Shown here in pieces: positions 26,787-37,415 of a DNA stretch of 64,000 bases. Source of the DNA: Dipodascopsis uninucleata var. uninucleata (Eukaryota; Ascomycota; Lipomycetes; Lipomycetales; Lipomycetaceae); the NCBI GenBank assembly GCA_030568195.1, contig JAJLTO010000004.1, positions 868,001 to 932,000 of the forward strand. Reading direction: 5' to 3'. Each line of letters begins with the position of its first letter. The first letter of the stretch is position 1. Under the pieces are notes generated by a model. The model searched no databases and was not told the DNA's origin. It saw only the letters and a list, made by a program, of their open reading frames with translations. A program made the position numbers and the translations under genes.

Positions 26787-27641
26787 TACTTATCATTATT
26801 TCATGGCATCATAGTTTACCATTTTAATATTCCGCATAGTTAGTTGATGGGCTGCCAATCAATCTTTCGTTTTCACTCGATGCGTTTCATTATACTGTCG
26901 ATATTTTATTTTTATTTGCCCTGTCTTTTTATCATCTCTGAGAACTCAGGTAGTGTAGAACAAATATTGCTTATATGGAAAAGTGTTTACATTATAACAT
27001 AAACATTAGAGACAGAGTATATACGGCATCATACAATAATTCACTATGATATCCTAGTTGGCTCTTTGTGTTATTCTTATAGATAAATATTTTTGTTGTT
27101 CTTTTATTTGGTATTATATTTTTTGTGTGGATTTACAGTAGATGAAGTAAATTATTGTTATCATTGTATTTTGTTCCTCCTGTTATCTCGTTCTATTTAT
27201 GTTGTTCAAAACTGGGCCATACTATATTATGCTATACAATCGATAATAGTTCTCTGACTCCATTCTCCTTTATCAAGGTTGGTGTCAAATTAAAAATATG
27301 TTCAAGCATGTTAACATAAGAACAACATTTAATAGTTGTTGCTCTTATTGTTATATATCATATGGATACTTAATGAAAGATACAATGTTTTGTTATTATT
27401 TGGTTTACGTTCGATTTCGGATTTTTGCTAAATTTTTGGAGTGTGAACGACGAGTTTACATACAACATATTTAAATTGTACACAAAAAAAGATATAAATA
27501 TTCCTTATATACCATTCATCACTGCCATTGTCTATGCACATAGGTGATACTCTATATATACAAACTATCATCGAATCTCGAAAACTGATGCTACCTTAGT
27601 TATAATAAGCACTGAGAATGTATAGAGATATTAACATCACG
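26787..27641. other. Convergent 3' region between NHA1 and SLX4
   Basis: 855 bp of AT-rich sequence with no open frame of note. Presumed 3' UTRs and terminators of the two convergent genes; nothing else seen. Confidence 0.6.
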
Positions 27642-29468
27642 TCAAGATCTACTAGTAAAGCAAACACTAGTTAAATCACACCATTCTTTAACTGTTGATA
27701 TTAGATTTGGATCTCCCGTTACGTCTTTATATACTACACAGTTGAAGCTATAGTCATCAGAGTCTAGACGAGATCCTAATCTTGTAGACGAGACACCGGA
27801 AGACACCGACGGCGTTAATACTCCAGCATCCACTAGATACATAGCGAAGTCTTCAATTATGATTGGCTCGTACGTTAGAATTTTCATCCGCCATATCAAC
27901 GCAGTACTATCTCTATTTTGGCGTATATGAGTAGATATTTTTTCCATGATAAGACGCTTGATAGTACTTGTAGATTGTACTTGAAGTTTGCTAGTCTCTG
28001 AGTCAGTAATATTATTCTTAGTCCCCCATAATGTTGGCGGCATTGTCTGTATCAATTGTTGTATTTGCCTGGCCATATCATCTTTCCTTCTGGAGGTCTT
28101 GAATCCCCAATCCGAAAGCTGTTGTCTAATAAGCTTAACAGGATATTGTATTAAGCTATCATAGTTTGCTGCTATATGATGGGGAATTGGGTAAATAATA
28201 TCATCTGCACTAAGCTTCTCTTTTCTTTGCTGCCTTTCGCTCCTCTTCCTCTTATGAACTTTAGAAGTTACATTTTCCAGTGAGGAGCTGCCCGACGATG
28301 CGCATGAGATTGATTGCTTGCTCTTATCTTCTATAGAAGCTGAAGTATGAATTATATTTACCGTGTGGTCCATGATCATTGTAGAAGGAGAAAGCAATGA
28401 TGCAATATTGAGTGCATCGATCTCTTCATCACTTCCAATGCTACTTGTATCAAAACAACTTATTTCCTCAGAATCAGGAATTTCTAATATATCTCTAGAC
28501 TCAGATATAGTTGAGAGCGGTGAAGATGGTACTAAAATGACTGGAGGCGCTTCTTCTTGCCATAATATTTCAGGATCTATGTTCTGAACAATTTGACTGC
28601 TCTCTTTCCATAGCTCGCATTCACCATCGATATATTCAGCATCTAGTAGACTTTTGGATGAGGTCCTATAGCTCCGACGTATTACATCTTTTGACGTATC
28701 TATAAGCCTCTGATACCTCCTCAAGGATTCAGACACGGAACCGCACCACAAAGATCTTTCACTCCCAAAAGGATAGCTGATGACTACACTTTTTGCCGCT
28801 AAGATACTATCAAGAGGGTCTAATAAAGAATTATGCACTTTGATTGATTTCGATGCAATCTTCGAACTTGGATCACTTGACGAATACGTCTCTTTGAATA
28901 TAGCGGATGTGCGAGCAGTTATTGATAACGGCTTGGTCAACTTACGCTTAACGAGAGGTCGAATTCTCGGTCTGCTAGAATAGTCCAAATTGCTCCGTGT
29001 CGTTTTGAAAATATCATTAAGAACCCGTCGTGTTGTAGCACCCTTTACTTTCATTCTATTCATCGCTTTCTTTTCAAATTGTACCGAACGATCCTTTAAT
29101 TCTGTATACTTAAAGTGTCGTAGCCGATCTGCTAGTATCTCATGGCATTCCAAGTCTTCGATGTAACCCTTCTGGAACGTAGAAAAGAGGTGCACGGTTC
29201 TAGTTTGATTTTCTCGACTATTCTCGATAATTTCTACTGGACTATCATTTGCATCGCAAAAAGAATGCTGCCTTGAAGACGACGAATATCTTGTATTAAA
29301 ATCAGATTCAAGAAAAGCTATATCACCCTCTTTTTGTGGCACTTGATATTCAGTGTCGTCCTTGTCCAGTACTATTAGCTCTAACTCACTGGTTGGCGAG
29401 CCAATAGGAGTCCGCGATCTTTCATAAAAATTACACTTATTTGAGACTTCCGCAGCTTCTACCGACAT
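27642..29468 (-). CDS. SLX4: Structure-specific endonuclease scaffold SLX4
   Basis: Single exon, 608 aa. Most of the protein is poorly conserved and Ser-rich, with an acidic ILEIPDSEEISCF segment that resembles a SUMO-interacting or similar short motif. Recognition rests on two C-terminal regions. A SAP-like helix pair is at about residues 430-475 (VKLIRQQLSDWGFKTSRRKD, MARQIQQLIQ). The SLX1-binding domain at the end has IRQNRDSTALIWRMKILTYE, PIIIEDFAMYLVDAG and VKEWCDLTSVCFTS, matching the fungal pattern of a leucine-rich helix, 'YEPL.l.dF...L' and a final 'v..wcde..V.F'. Known role: regulatory partner of the SLX1 nuclease for branched DNA, in rDNA and replication-fork repair. No UBZ finger is seen, as usual for fungal SLX4. 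The divergent N-terminus makes this good but not certain. Confidence 0.8.
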   Translation of the reverse strand: MSVEAAEVSNKCNFYERSRTPIGSPTSELELIVLDKDDTEYQVPQKEGDIAFLESDFNTRYSSSSRQHSFCDANDSPVEIIENSRENQTRTVHLFSTFQKGYIEDLECHEILADRLRHFKYTELKDRSVQFEKKAMNRMKVKGATTRRVLNDIFKTTRSNLDYSSRPRIRPLVKRKLTKPLSITARTSAIFKETYSSSDPSSKIASKSIKVHNSLLDPLDSILAAKSVVISYPFGSERSLWCGSVSESLRRYQRLIDTSKDVIRRSYRTSSKSLLDAEYIDGECELWKESSQIVQNIDPEILWQEEAPPVILVPSSPLSTISESRDILEIPDSEEISCFDTSSIGSDEEIDALNIASLLSPSTMIMDHTVNIIHTSASIEDKSKQSISCASSGSSSLENVTSKVHKRKRSERQQRKEKLSADDIIYPIPHHIAANYDSLIQYPVKLIRQQLSDWGFKTSRRKDDMARQIQQLIQTMPPTLWGTKNNITDSETSKLQVQSTSTIKRLIMEKISTHIRQNRDSTALIWRMKILTYEPIIIEDFAMYLVDAGVLTPSVSSGVSSTRLGSRLDSDDYSFNCVVYKDVTGDPNLISTVKEWCDLTSVCFTSRS

Positions 29469-29946
29469 AAATTACATTCATTTATTACAGAAAGCAGCTG
29501 CTTTCTTCGCTTAAAGAAAACACGCAATTGAACTACAGTTTGGTAAGTATATCATTTTTTATGGCTCCAGTAAACGTTGTCAGGGTAATATGTTCTGATT
29601 CCCTCACAACAACTAATTGTTTGTTGTTCCTGTTATGACAGATTTTAAATATTATACCACTATCCTACGAGCAAGAAGCAAATATGTTATAAATGAACAA
29701 GATCGAAATTTTTTATTTTTAAGCAGAATCATATAGAGAGAAGCGAGTATAATTTCAGATTACGACGTAATAAAAAATGAGCACCATTCTCTAAACTGAT
29801 TCACAAACATTTTGAAAAAGCAGTAAGAACAAAGTAATACTAATTGTAATAAGACATAGAATATATATCTCTTAGCAATTTACATTACGACTTAAGGTGA
29901 ATACTATTGCCACCGCGATACTATAGCACTCTATGGCCTAAAGTAA
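29469..29946. other. SLX4 promoter and cyclophilin 3' region
   Basis: 478 bp between two minus-strand genes; AT-rich, with no supported feature. Confidence 0.6.
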
Positions 29947-31075
29947 TTAAACGGTACCAGAAGCGGCAATGACAACGGTGGCCTTTGGCACACCAGACTG
30001 ACTGCCAAGGCTCTCAATCTTCTGGACAAGATCCAAGCCTTCAACAACCTCACCGAAGACAACATGCTTACCATCGAGCCAAGGGCAAGGGACAGTGGTA
30101 ATCTAATCCAGAAAATTAGTACGTGAAAGAGGGATATACCAAGTTTACTACATCTATTCTATGCTAGAAATGCTGTTACTTACAAAGAACTGAGAACCAT
30201 TGGTGTTAGGTCCAGCATTAGCCATAGAGAGAAGACCAGGCTAATTATAATAGAAGTCAGTCATTGAGTAGGAATACATTAATAATCTCATCACATCTGT
30301 CAACTTACGCGAGTGTGCTTCTTGACGAAGTTCTCATCAGCGAATGTGGTGCCATAAATGGACTTACCACCTCTGCCCTGTTTATAAATAAAATATTAAT
30401 CCATCTCATTCCTAAGAACACTATTTATGAAGATCAATAACTTCTCAATCACGATGAACGTGAAGCACTTACATCACCTCTAGTGAAGTCACCTCCCTGA
30501 AGCATGAACTATATCAAATAAAAGTCAGCAGGAATTTCGAAAGCTTAAAAGAGTTCAATTCAATGAATATTGAATAAATGTAAATAACTCACATCTGGGA
30601 TGATACGATGGAACTTAGATCCTGCATAACCGAATCCCTTCTCGCCAGTACAGAGAGCCTTGAAGTTGGCAGTAGTCTTTGGAACCACCTAAAACACAAA
30701 ACGAAAGTAAATCAGCTTCAATCCATTTCATTTACTTAACAAGTTCAGATCAAAAAAGTAATTCAAGTTCTGTAAATAGCAGAAATACATGATGAGATTT
30801 TATTTACAAAAATCGCTTACGTCGTCGTAAAGCTGGAAGACGATCTTGCCAGCAGGCTGAGCTAGAAGATGAGGTGAGTTAGTAATCCAAGCACACATCG
30901 ATCTAATCAACTTGGCACCAATTTATTGAACCGTGCACCTACAGTTGATGGTAATATCGAAGAAAACCTTAGACATGATGATATTTGATGTAGAGAATGA
31001 TCTAGATACAAACTGAGCTGGTGATCTAACTGAACTAGTAGTGAAAAAACGAAGAGAAGTATGTTGGAGAAACAT
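29947..31075 (-). CDS. CPR1: Cyclophilin A (peptidyl-prolyl isomerase), mitochondrial and cytosolic forms from two in-frame starts
   Basis: Seven exons: 31075-30943, 30861-30821, 30688-30593, 30508-30473, 30377-30309, 30240-30184 and 30102-29947. From the inner ATG (30976) the product [20 protein letters not shown]... is 162 aa, the exact length of yeast Cpr1. It keeps the PPIase and cyclosporin-binding residues: [31 protein letters not shown], and [11 protein letters not shown] with the Trp. From the outer ATG (31075) a further 33 residues, [20 protein letters not shown] then [13 protein letters not shown], form a classic mitochondrial presequence: Arg/Ser-rich, no acidic residues and an RSF/STS cleavage-like site. 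Neurospora makes both forms from one cyclophilin gene. Both ATGs have a purine at -3. The intron-rich structure with exons down to 36 nt is notable. The long form would be 195 aa. Confidence 0.95.
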
Positions 31076-31466
31076 TTCTACGGAAAAGACGAGACCGTAA
31101 TTTTTTTTTACTGATTCAGAAGAATGAAACAAATATTTATATGCGTTTATGTGCGAAACGGCCAATTAGTAGTGTAATTATGCCATTGTCACTAGTAAAA
31201 CGTATTTTTATATATGCCATATCTATAATAAAGGTATGGATGTAGAAGTGTATTATATAAGGGTATATTACCGTAGTGTACTTTCGTGGCGTCGACGTCT
31301 GCATCGTTAATCCCGGATGAATATCCTGCCAGTGATACAGCGGGCTCTTCAAACACTCATATTTATAAGTATCGCAGCATCTATAGTTGGATTCTAAAGC
31401 CACTGTAACACGGGAGAGCTAGTATAGAGGATTTGCTAATTGTGCAGTTTATAAATTATTTACAAA
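31076..31466. other. Divergent promoter region, cyclophilin and ENT3
   Basis: 391 bp between divergent genes. The cyclophilin frame stays open upstream of 31075 to about 31165 but contains no further ATG. Nothing else is supported. Confidence 0.6.
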
Positions 31467-33509
31467 ATGAATGCCAATAAGCTGATGAATTCGGCGAATA
31501 TCGCTAACATTCGTGACTCTCTTCAGAATATGACCTTGTATGATGTGAAGGCATATGTTCGAAAAGCACAAAATGGTATGATAACATGAAATTCCATTAG
31601 TCATAGTGATAGAAATGAATTTGAATTTAAATTTATATTTCTCGAACAACAATATGTACTGACCGTTAATTGAACCTGATAGTTATGATGAACTATTCTG
31701 TTATGGAGGCTAAAGTACGTATAACTAGAGATATGAATGAGTGATGGAATTAAATGGTGAGGTAGGTAGTGATTGACCGAGATTGCAATGCTAATGATAT
31801 ACTTCCTTTATATTAAGGTCCGTGAAGCTACAAATAACGAGCCCTGGGGCGCTAGTAGCACACTCATGCAAGTATGTGTTTATTTGGAAACTCTGACTTA
31901 GACTTATCTATCGATGATGACCATTGGCATTAACAGATTCATTTCTTTTAGGAAATTTCTGATGGTACTTTTAACTAGTAAGTTATGTTTTATGTATAAG
32001 CAAGTTCATAATAGTAGAACGCCTTAATGGTCCTAGACGTATATGTTACTAGGTTCTAAGATGAGAAACTTATGAACTTTGCTAACGATCCTAACAGCGC
32101 AAATTTCAATGAAATCATGCCTATGATTTACAGAAGATTCACCGAGAAATCTGCTCACGAATGGCGTCAAATATATAAAGTGAGTTTATTGACAATTTAC
32201 ATCATCATTTGCTCCATTAGGATTGCAATCACTAACTTGTTGCAACATATAGGCTCTGCAACTTTTGGAATTTCTTATTAAGCATGGCTCTGAGCGAGTG
32301 ATCGATGACGCAAGAATGCATATATCTGCCATCTCAATGTTGAAATCTTTCCATTATACAGACTCAAATGGTAAAGATCAAGGAATAAATGTTCGCCAAA
32401 GATCAAAGGAATTGGCGGCCCTCTTAGCCGACGACAACAAGATTCGAGAGGAGCGGAAGAAAGCTCGAGCAGCGAAGTCAAAGTATATTGGTGTATCCAA
32501 CCAGGAGGCTAGTGGCTTTGGTGGTACTGGAAAGAAATATGGTGGATTTGGAAGTGATAGTTTGGAATACGGTGGAAGTACTAGCGGCCGTGTCTTCGGC
32601 GATGGCGGTGGTTTTGGTGGCCAGTCATTTGGTGGCCAGTCATCTGAATACGAGGATCCTACGACTGGCGTTTATGCAACTGCTAGTAGCAGGGGTGATT
32701 TTGAAGAATACGATGAGGCTGATGCGGAACCTATTCACACTAGTTATAACACAGAGCAAGTGGTTTCTTCGAGCACAGGTGCTAAAAAATCGAAAGAACA
32801 TGAAGTTGATCTCTTTGCCTTTGATGAACCTGCTCAATCTATTCCAAAGACAGTAACGGCTATTGAAGCATCTTCCTCAAATGTTCTGGACGAAGATTTT
32901 GATGAATTCCAATCTGCTCCCGCTCAGACCACTACTTCATCGACTAGTAGTAGGCCAACTACAAGTAGCATAACTGATTTGTTTAGCTCGGTTCCTCTTC
33001 AGCCAAATGCACCTTCATTTTCTCAGACTGCGCCTCAGTCTTTGACAAATACTTCTTTTCCACCACAGTTTCAGTCACAGCCGACGATGCAGTCTTCATA
33101 TATGACTAGCCCGGTAGATACCATGAATTCACCAATGGCTAGCATGGCACCATCATTTGGTTCTTCTCAACCTCAGTACTCTGTTCCGCCCACTAGACCT
33201 AATTACATGTCAGCTTCATCTTATACTTCTGCTACCAGCAACTCGTCAAATACTAATACGACAGTTCAGTCGAAAAAGAAGGACGATGTGTTTGGCTCCT
33301 TGTGGCAGACTGCAGCATCAGGTGTCTCTCGTAAGTCCTCCACAAGTGACTCTAATAAGCCAGTTCTTGGTACATTAGCAAAGCAGAATGCTACAGCGGG
33401 AATTTGGGATGCAATGAATTCTGGCAAGCCTTCTTCATCTTCATCTACACCAGCATCGTCAAATACACCTAGCAACGACAACAGCACTTCTGGCGATCTT
33501 TTATTTTGA
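31467..33509 (+). CDS. ENT3: Epsin-like clathrin adaptor Ent3 (ENTH domain)
   Basis: Six exons: 31467-31575, 31683-31714, 31818-31871, 31952-31977, 32098-32179 and 32253-33509, total 519 aa. The ENTH domain (about residues 20-165) reads NMTLYDVKAYVRKAQN, VREATNNEPWGASSTLM, RRFTEKSAHEWRQIYK, LLEFLIKHGSER, DQGINVRQRSKELAALL and IREERKKARAAKSKYIGVS, matching Ent3/epsinR rather than Ent1/2. The exon 4-5 junction was fixed by alignment: only the acceptor at 32097 restores GTFNY-ANFNEIMPMIYRRF without a gap, so closer AGs are skipped. After a Gly-rich stretch, the tail is Ser/Thr/Gln-rich with acidic phenylalanine motifs (DEDFDEFQSA, EVDLFAFDEP) that bind adaptor ears. Known role: PI-binding cargo adaptor for SNAREs in TGN-endosome traffic with GGA and AP-1. 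The start is the ATG at 31467. Confidence 0.93.
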
Positions 33510-34496
33510 GGTATATACAGTTACTGATAATGTTGTATGTATAATCTTATTGCTTGAGATTGTTCGAGCTCTGAAAATGCATATCTACTATCTTTGCCAT
33601 CTTAGATAATGAAACAGAGCATTCAGGTTTTGGTCGAAATAAGATTATTTATCATTATGCAAACCAGTTCAAGGTGCTATGTCCAATTAGTGTTTCTATT
33701 TACGGACTTGAATGGTAATTTTAAACTTTGAATGTGAGATCATGTTGCTTTTTGTTTTGAAATAATAACTTTTATGAAGGAAATAGACCAAATTTATCGA
33801 TTAAGACCTATATTATGCAATAATCGAATTATACTACAAAATCTATTTTTGATTAAAATTAAAAGTTCAGTTAAACCTTCTATGCTTTTGTCCAAACCTT
33901 TCCCAGAGAAGTCCTGACAGAATGTACGAAAATCAATTTAACGTCGATAAAAAGCTGGTATATGATGAGACCAACAGTAATATAATCAGCCATAAAAAAT
34001 GGAATTAGTAAAATAAAACAAACCCCCGAACATATAAACAAACGAAATCGAAAGTCCATCAGAATCGAGATATCTTCCCTCTACCTAAAGTTGCAACAAA
34101 TAAAAAAAGTTCAGAACCAGGAGGACAGAATAAAATTTCTCTAGTAATAAATGTTAATCTGTCAAGTGAGACTTCTAATGAATGAAAATTATCTGCGCAA
34201 AATATAATAGCCAGTACAGGAAAATAGAGGTCATCAAACTATCTGAACAGAACAGAATTTTGTAAGCTCGGTGACGAGAATCATATATAGTAAACATTAT
34301 AGATCACAAAACCAAAATAAACGATACATGTAAATGCGCCACATAGTTAAACTAATGCGCCAACCACAGGAAGATATTACAGTGACAAATTAAGGATTAA
34401 AAACGAGAGTATACATATCATATAAATGTGACGACAACGTACTAATAGGAATGTCTATACTGTGTGCTTACTGCTATAATATAATATCATTACACC
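33510..34496. other. Convergent 3' region between ENT3 and the NBP2-like gene
   Basis: 987 bp, strongly AT-rich, with no open frame. Presumed 3' UTRs; no repeat or RNA gene recognised. Confidence 0.6.
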
Positions 34497-35143
34497 TCAA
34501 ATATTAGTAGAATCAGTTGAATTATGGACTTCCACCTGTGACGGAAATATTCCAGACTGGACTATCTCGACATACTCTTCTGGTACAAGACCAGATTCAC
34601 CTATCATATCGAGTAAGATACGTGAACTGATATTTGAATGACTTATACTGTGAACTTACCTGTCTGAGGATCTTCTGCAACTAGCCATCCTTGACCATGC
34701 CGATAACTTATCCATATTTGCTGACCCTCTCGTAGTGCAACCTCGTTGTCATTTTCTGGAGTAAAATCAAATAATGCAATTGCACGACCATGTATTTCAT
34801 CGTGACTCTGTATCGAATGTATATATGACTCATCCGGAATATCCCCATCATAAGAAGGCGAAACAGGATCTTCAGGAAACGGTGGTCCATCCAAAGGAGC
34901 CTTGGGAGAACTTGGTAAAGATCTATGAACTGTACGGGCCATTGGAGGTGGCCCAAAATGAAGAGGATGAAACGACGGATATGCGAAGTCACGTATTAAG
35001 GATACATGCTTCGATTTATGACCCACTAGTGTGGCTGAAGGTGCATCCGCAGCGAAGATTGTTGTACTGGATATTGTTTCTGAGGATGACAGCGACACAG
35101 GAGATGCCATCGTCGACCTAGAATTTTCAGCACTAGTCTCCAT
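34497..35143 (-). CDS. NBP2: SH3-domain adaptor, Nbp2/Skb5 family
   Basis: Two exons, 35143-34660 and 34600-34497, phase 1, 195 aa. The N-terminal 115 residues are Ser/Pro-rich and disordered. One SH3 domain spans about 120-176: the ALYDF-type start RAIALFDFTPENDNEVAL, the RT/n-Src loops EGQQIWI, the Trp of GWLVAED and the closing GLVPEEYVEIV. Domain layout and short C-terminal tail fit yeast Nbp2 and fission-yeast Skb5. These bridge the Ptc1 phosphatase or PAK kinase Shk1 to MAPK modules (HOG, cell wall integrity). The frame stays open upstream of the chosen ATG (KHIAYKETDE), so a small 5' exon cannot be excluded. Family placement rests mainly on layout, so the symbol is tentative. Confidence 0.72.
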
Positions 35144-36363
35144 CTCATCAGTTTCTTTATACGCAATATGTTTGATTTGCGCTACTGGAAAGTTCTATAA
35201 CAGACTATTTTTTGGTAAGGGCCCTCTGAAGAATATACTATCAAATTGCGTAACGGAATTTATACGTTCACGCGAACATATATAAATAATTTGTGGATAA
35301 ATTGCCTAAATACTTGCTTTGAGTCTCTAGTAGTGCATACAATAATAATATATTTGATCACTACTGATCCTTTTAACTTGTGGCTTCCGTTCGCTTGAAT
35401 CTTTCTCGCATTCACAGAATATAGATTTCAATGTCCTTATCGGCAATGCGTTTATGTATCCGTGTCTAATAAGGACTGCTGCACAAAATATATCCACTAG
35501 TTCTAGTCCCCTATTGTCCACCTACTTCGACCATGTCTAGTTTATTGTGATCAAACAATAGATGCTTTCAGTAATTATTCTATACCTGTTGCTTCTTGCG
35601 GTGCGCATCAATTTTCGTTATTACAGTCAACGTTAACGGTATCTACTGTCAAACTGTTGTTGTCAATTAGTAAACTCTGGTCAATTACAACCTCCCGCTG
35701 CTCTTTTTTTTCACTTCACAAAAACTCCCCGCAATAATCATACGTTTAGTATCAAGAAACAATATCAATACCACAAATTCTACCTTTGTGATAATTATAA
35801 CCAGCCACAGATTCTAATTCTAAACTAAAATCGTAGTGAACACTAGGCACAGCCGACCAAAATCCGTCTGATGATGGAAGGGAAGAAATGAGAGGAGAAA
35901 AACAGAACTGCATTTCGTCCCTGGTTTAGTCTTCCCTCAACTGTTAGCTGCCAAAGCTTAAATTAGCTGCCTTCAGCGACGGAGAATTACTCTGCGCTAG
36001 CGTCTTCTACAATACCCTTATTTATGGTAGAATATTGTTACCCTGATCATATCAGATTCACCTAATCCACGAGATGGACGTCTCCGATTCGCCCGATTTT
36101 CTTTTTGTAGCAATGCAGAAAACAGCTCTTCGTCTGAAGGAAAGAATTCAGCCTTCTATTTCTTTAGCGCTGGTAAATATTCTAACTTACCACAAAAATA
36201 ACCACTTTCAGAGTATGTTAATTGTCATTTAGAAGGGATTAAGTGAGAGCATGTATTAATAATAGGATGTTGTGAACAATCCGTCTATTAATTGTCTCCT
36301 GAATAATGAAGAGAGAGATTTAAACCACGAAAACTAATAGTCGATATTTTTGTAGCAGATAAA
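35144..36363. other. Divergent region between the NBP2-like gene and ATP18
   Basis: 1.2 kb. It contains a 52-codon ATG frame at 36074-36232 that ends 131 bp before ATP18 and may be an upstream ORF or lie in a 5'-UTR intron. An open frame at 35327-35521 has no ATG. No other support. Confidence 0.5.
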
Positions 36364-36877
36364 ATGGCATTCGGACTCTTCACCAATCTTCTTAGATATC
36401 CTACTCCTATCAGTAAGGGATTTTAGTTTGTTTGATTGTTGGGCTCATTTTTAAATTACTTCTGGTTGTGCTAATGAATTATAATTGTGTTATAGTGAAG
36501 CCGTTGTGGCCATTCTTCGTTGGAGGTAAGTTTTTTCATACCTGATGCGACCGCGAAGACAGTGTCTTTTAGTTTTTAATTTCGTTGAATCGAATATTTC
36601 TGAATGGGAGGTCTTCTACATCTATTAGGTGATGATGATGAAGTTGGTTTGAATGTGTAGTATTAATAGAATTTCTTTTATATAGCTGGTATCACTTACT
36701 ACGGTATCGGCCTTGCAGCTGATGCTTTGATGGAGAGTAAGTACAGATTAATATAATTGATTTAAATACAGCTTGTCGTTTAAAATTGAATGAAACTAAT
36801 ATGCGCTATATATCTGTACAGCTGAGGAATTCAAGAACGATCCTCGTAACCCGAAGCTCAAGGATGCTCATCACTAA
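36364..36877 (+). CDS. ATP18: Mitochondrial F1Fo-ATP synthase subunit j/i (Atp18)
   Basis: Four small exons: 36364-36412, 36496-36525, 36686-36736 and 36822-36877, 61 aa (yeast Atp18 has 59). Too short to stand out as an open frame; the joined sequence starts MAFGLFTNLLRYPTPIMKPL, then WPFFVGAGITYYGIGLAADA, then LMESTEEFKNDPRNPKLKD. This follows the yeast order: a short leader with YPTPI, W-PFF-G, one TM helix with YYG, and the conserved FxNDPRNP tail. Known role: peripheral-stalk or dimer-interface subunit in the inner membrane. There is no cleavable presequence, as in the family. All junction phases agree. Confidence 0.93.
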
Positions 36878-37415
36878 ACACTTAGCAGTATAGCTCTTCT
36901 CTTTGTTTAACTATAAATATGGGGGTTCACCATTGTCAATTCTCAGTCCTATAAATTGCCTCATATACAAGGGTCTTTGAGACTACTACAATAAATGATT
37001 TTTTTTTCATTACTCTGATTTCAAAGTCCTCCGAAAGTGTTCTAACTAAAAATTTAATAGTAATCGATGATTGGTGATATATCATAGGTAATTTTTAGAA
37101 ATATATCATATATATATATAAACGAGTAGATCCTAAGATATACAACAACTAATGTTAAAACTGGACTCGTATTGTATTCATCTTGAGTTTCCGCATACCA
37201 TTTCTAGAAACACGAAATTGTGAACAATTAACAATTCAGTAAGTATACTTCGCTTATCTAAAATGAGAACAAAACATAGTCCAATTTCTCTCCACCAATG
37301 AAACAAATTTCTTCCATTCTAATTCCAAATTTTACTCTCAAAAAACCAAACATACTGAACTTGCACTCCTTAAAATGTTTAAAATAGATCAACAGATTTC
37401 TAGAAACTAATTAAT
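36878..37415. other. Convergent 3' region between ATP18 and the SPX transporter
   Basis: 538 bp of AT-rich sequence including a short TATATATATA run near 37110. No coding frame or RNA gene seen. Confidence 0.6.

Noticed and set aside
32072-32097. ATG inside ENT3 taken as a start
   Set aside because: It lies in the intron before exon 5; the ENTH domain clearly continues from upstream exons.
35327-35521. 64-codon minus frame between the NBP2-like gene and ATP18
   Set aside because: Starts with GTG, no ATG, no domain; not supported.
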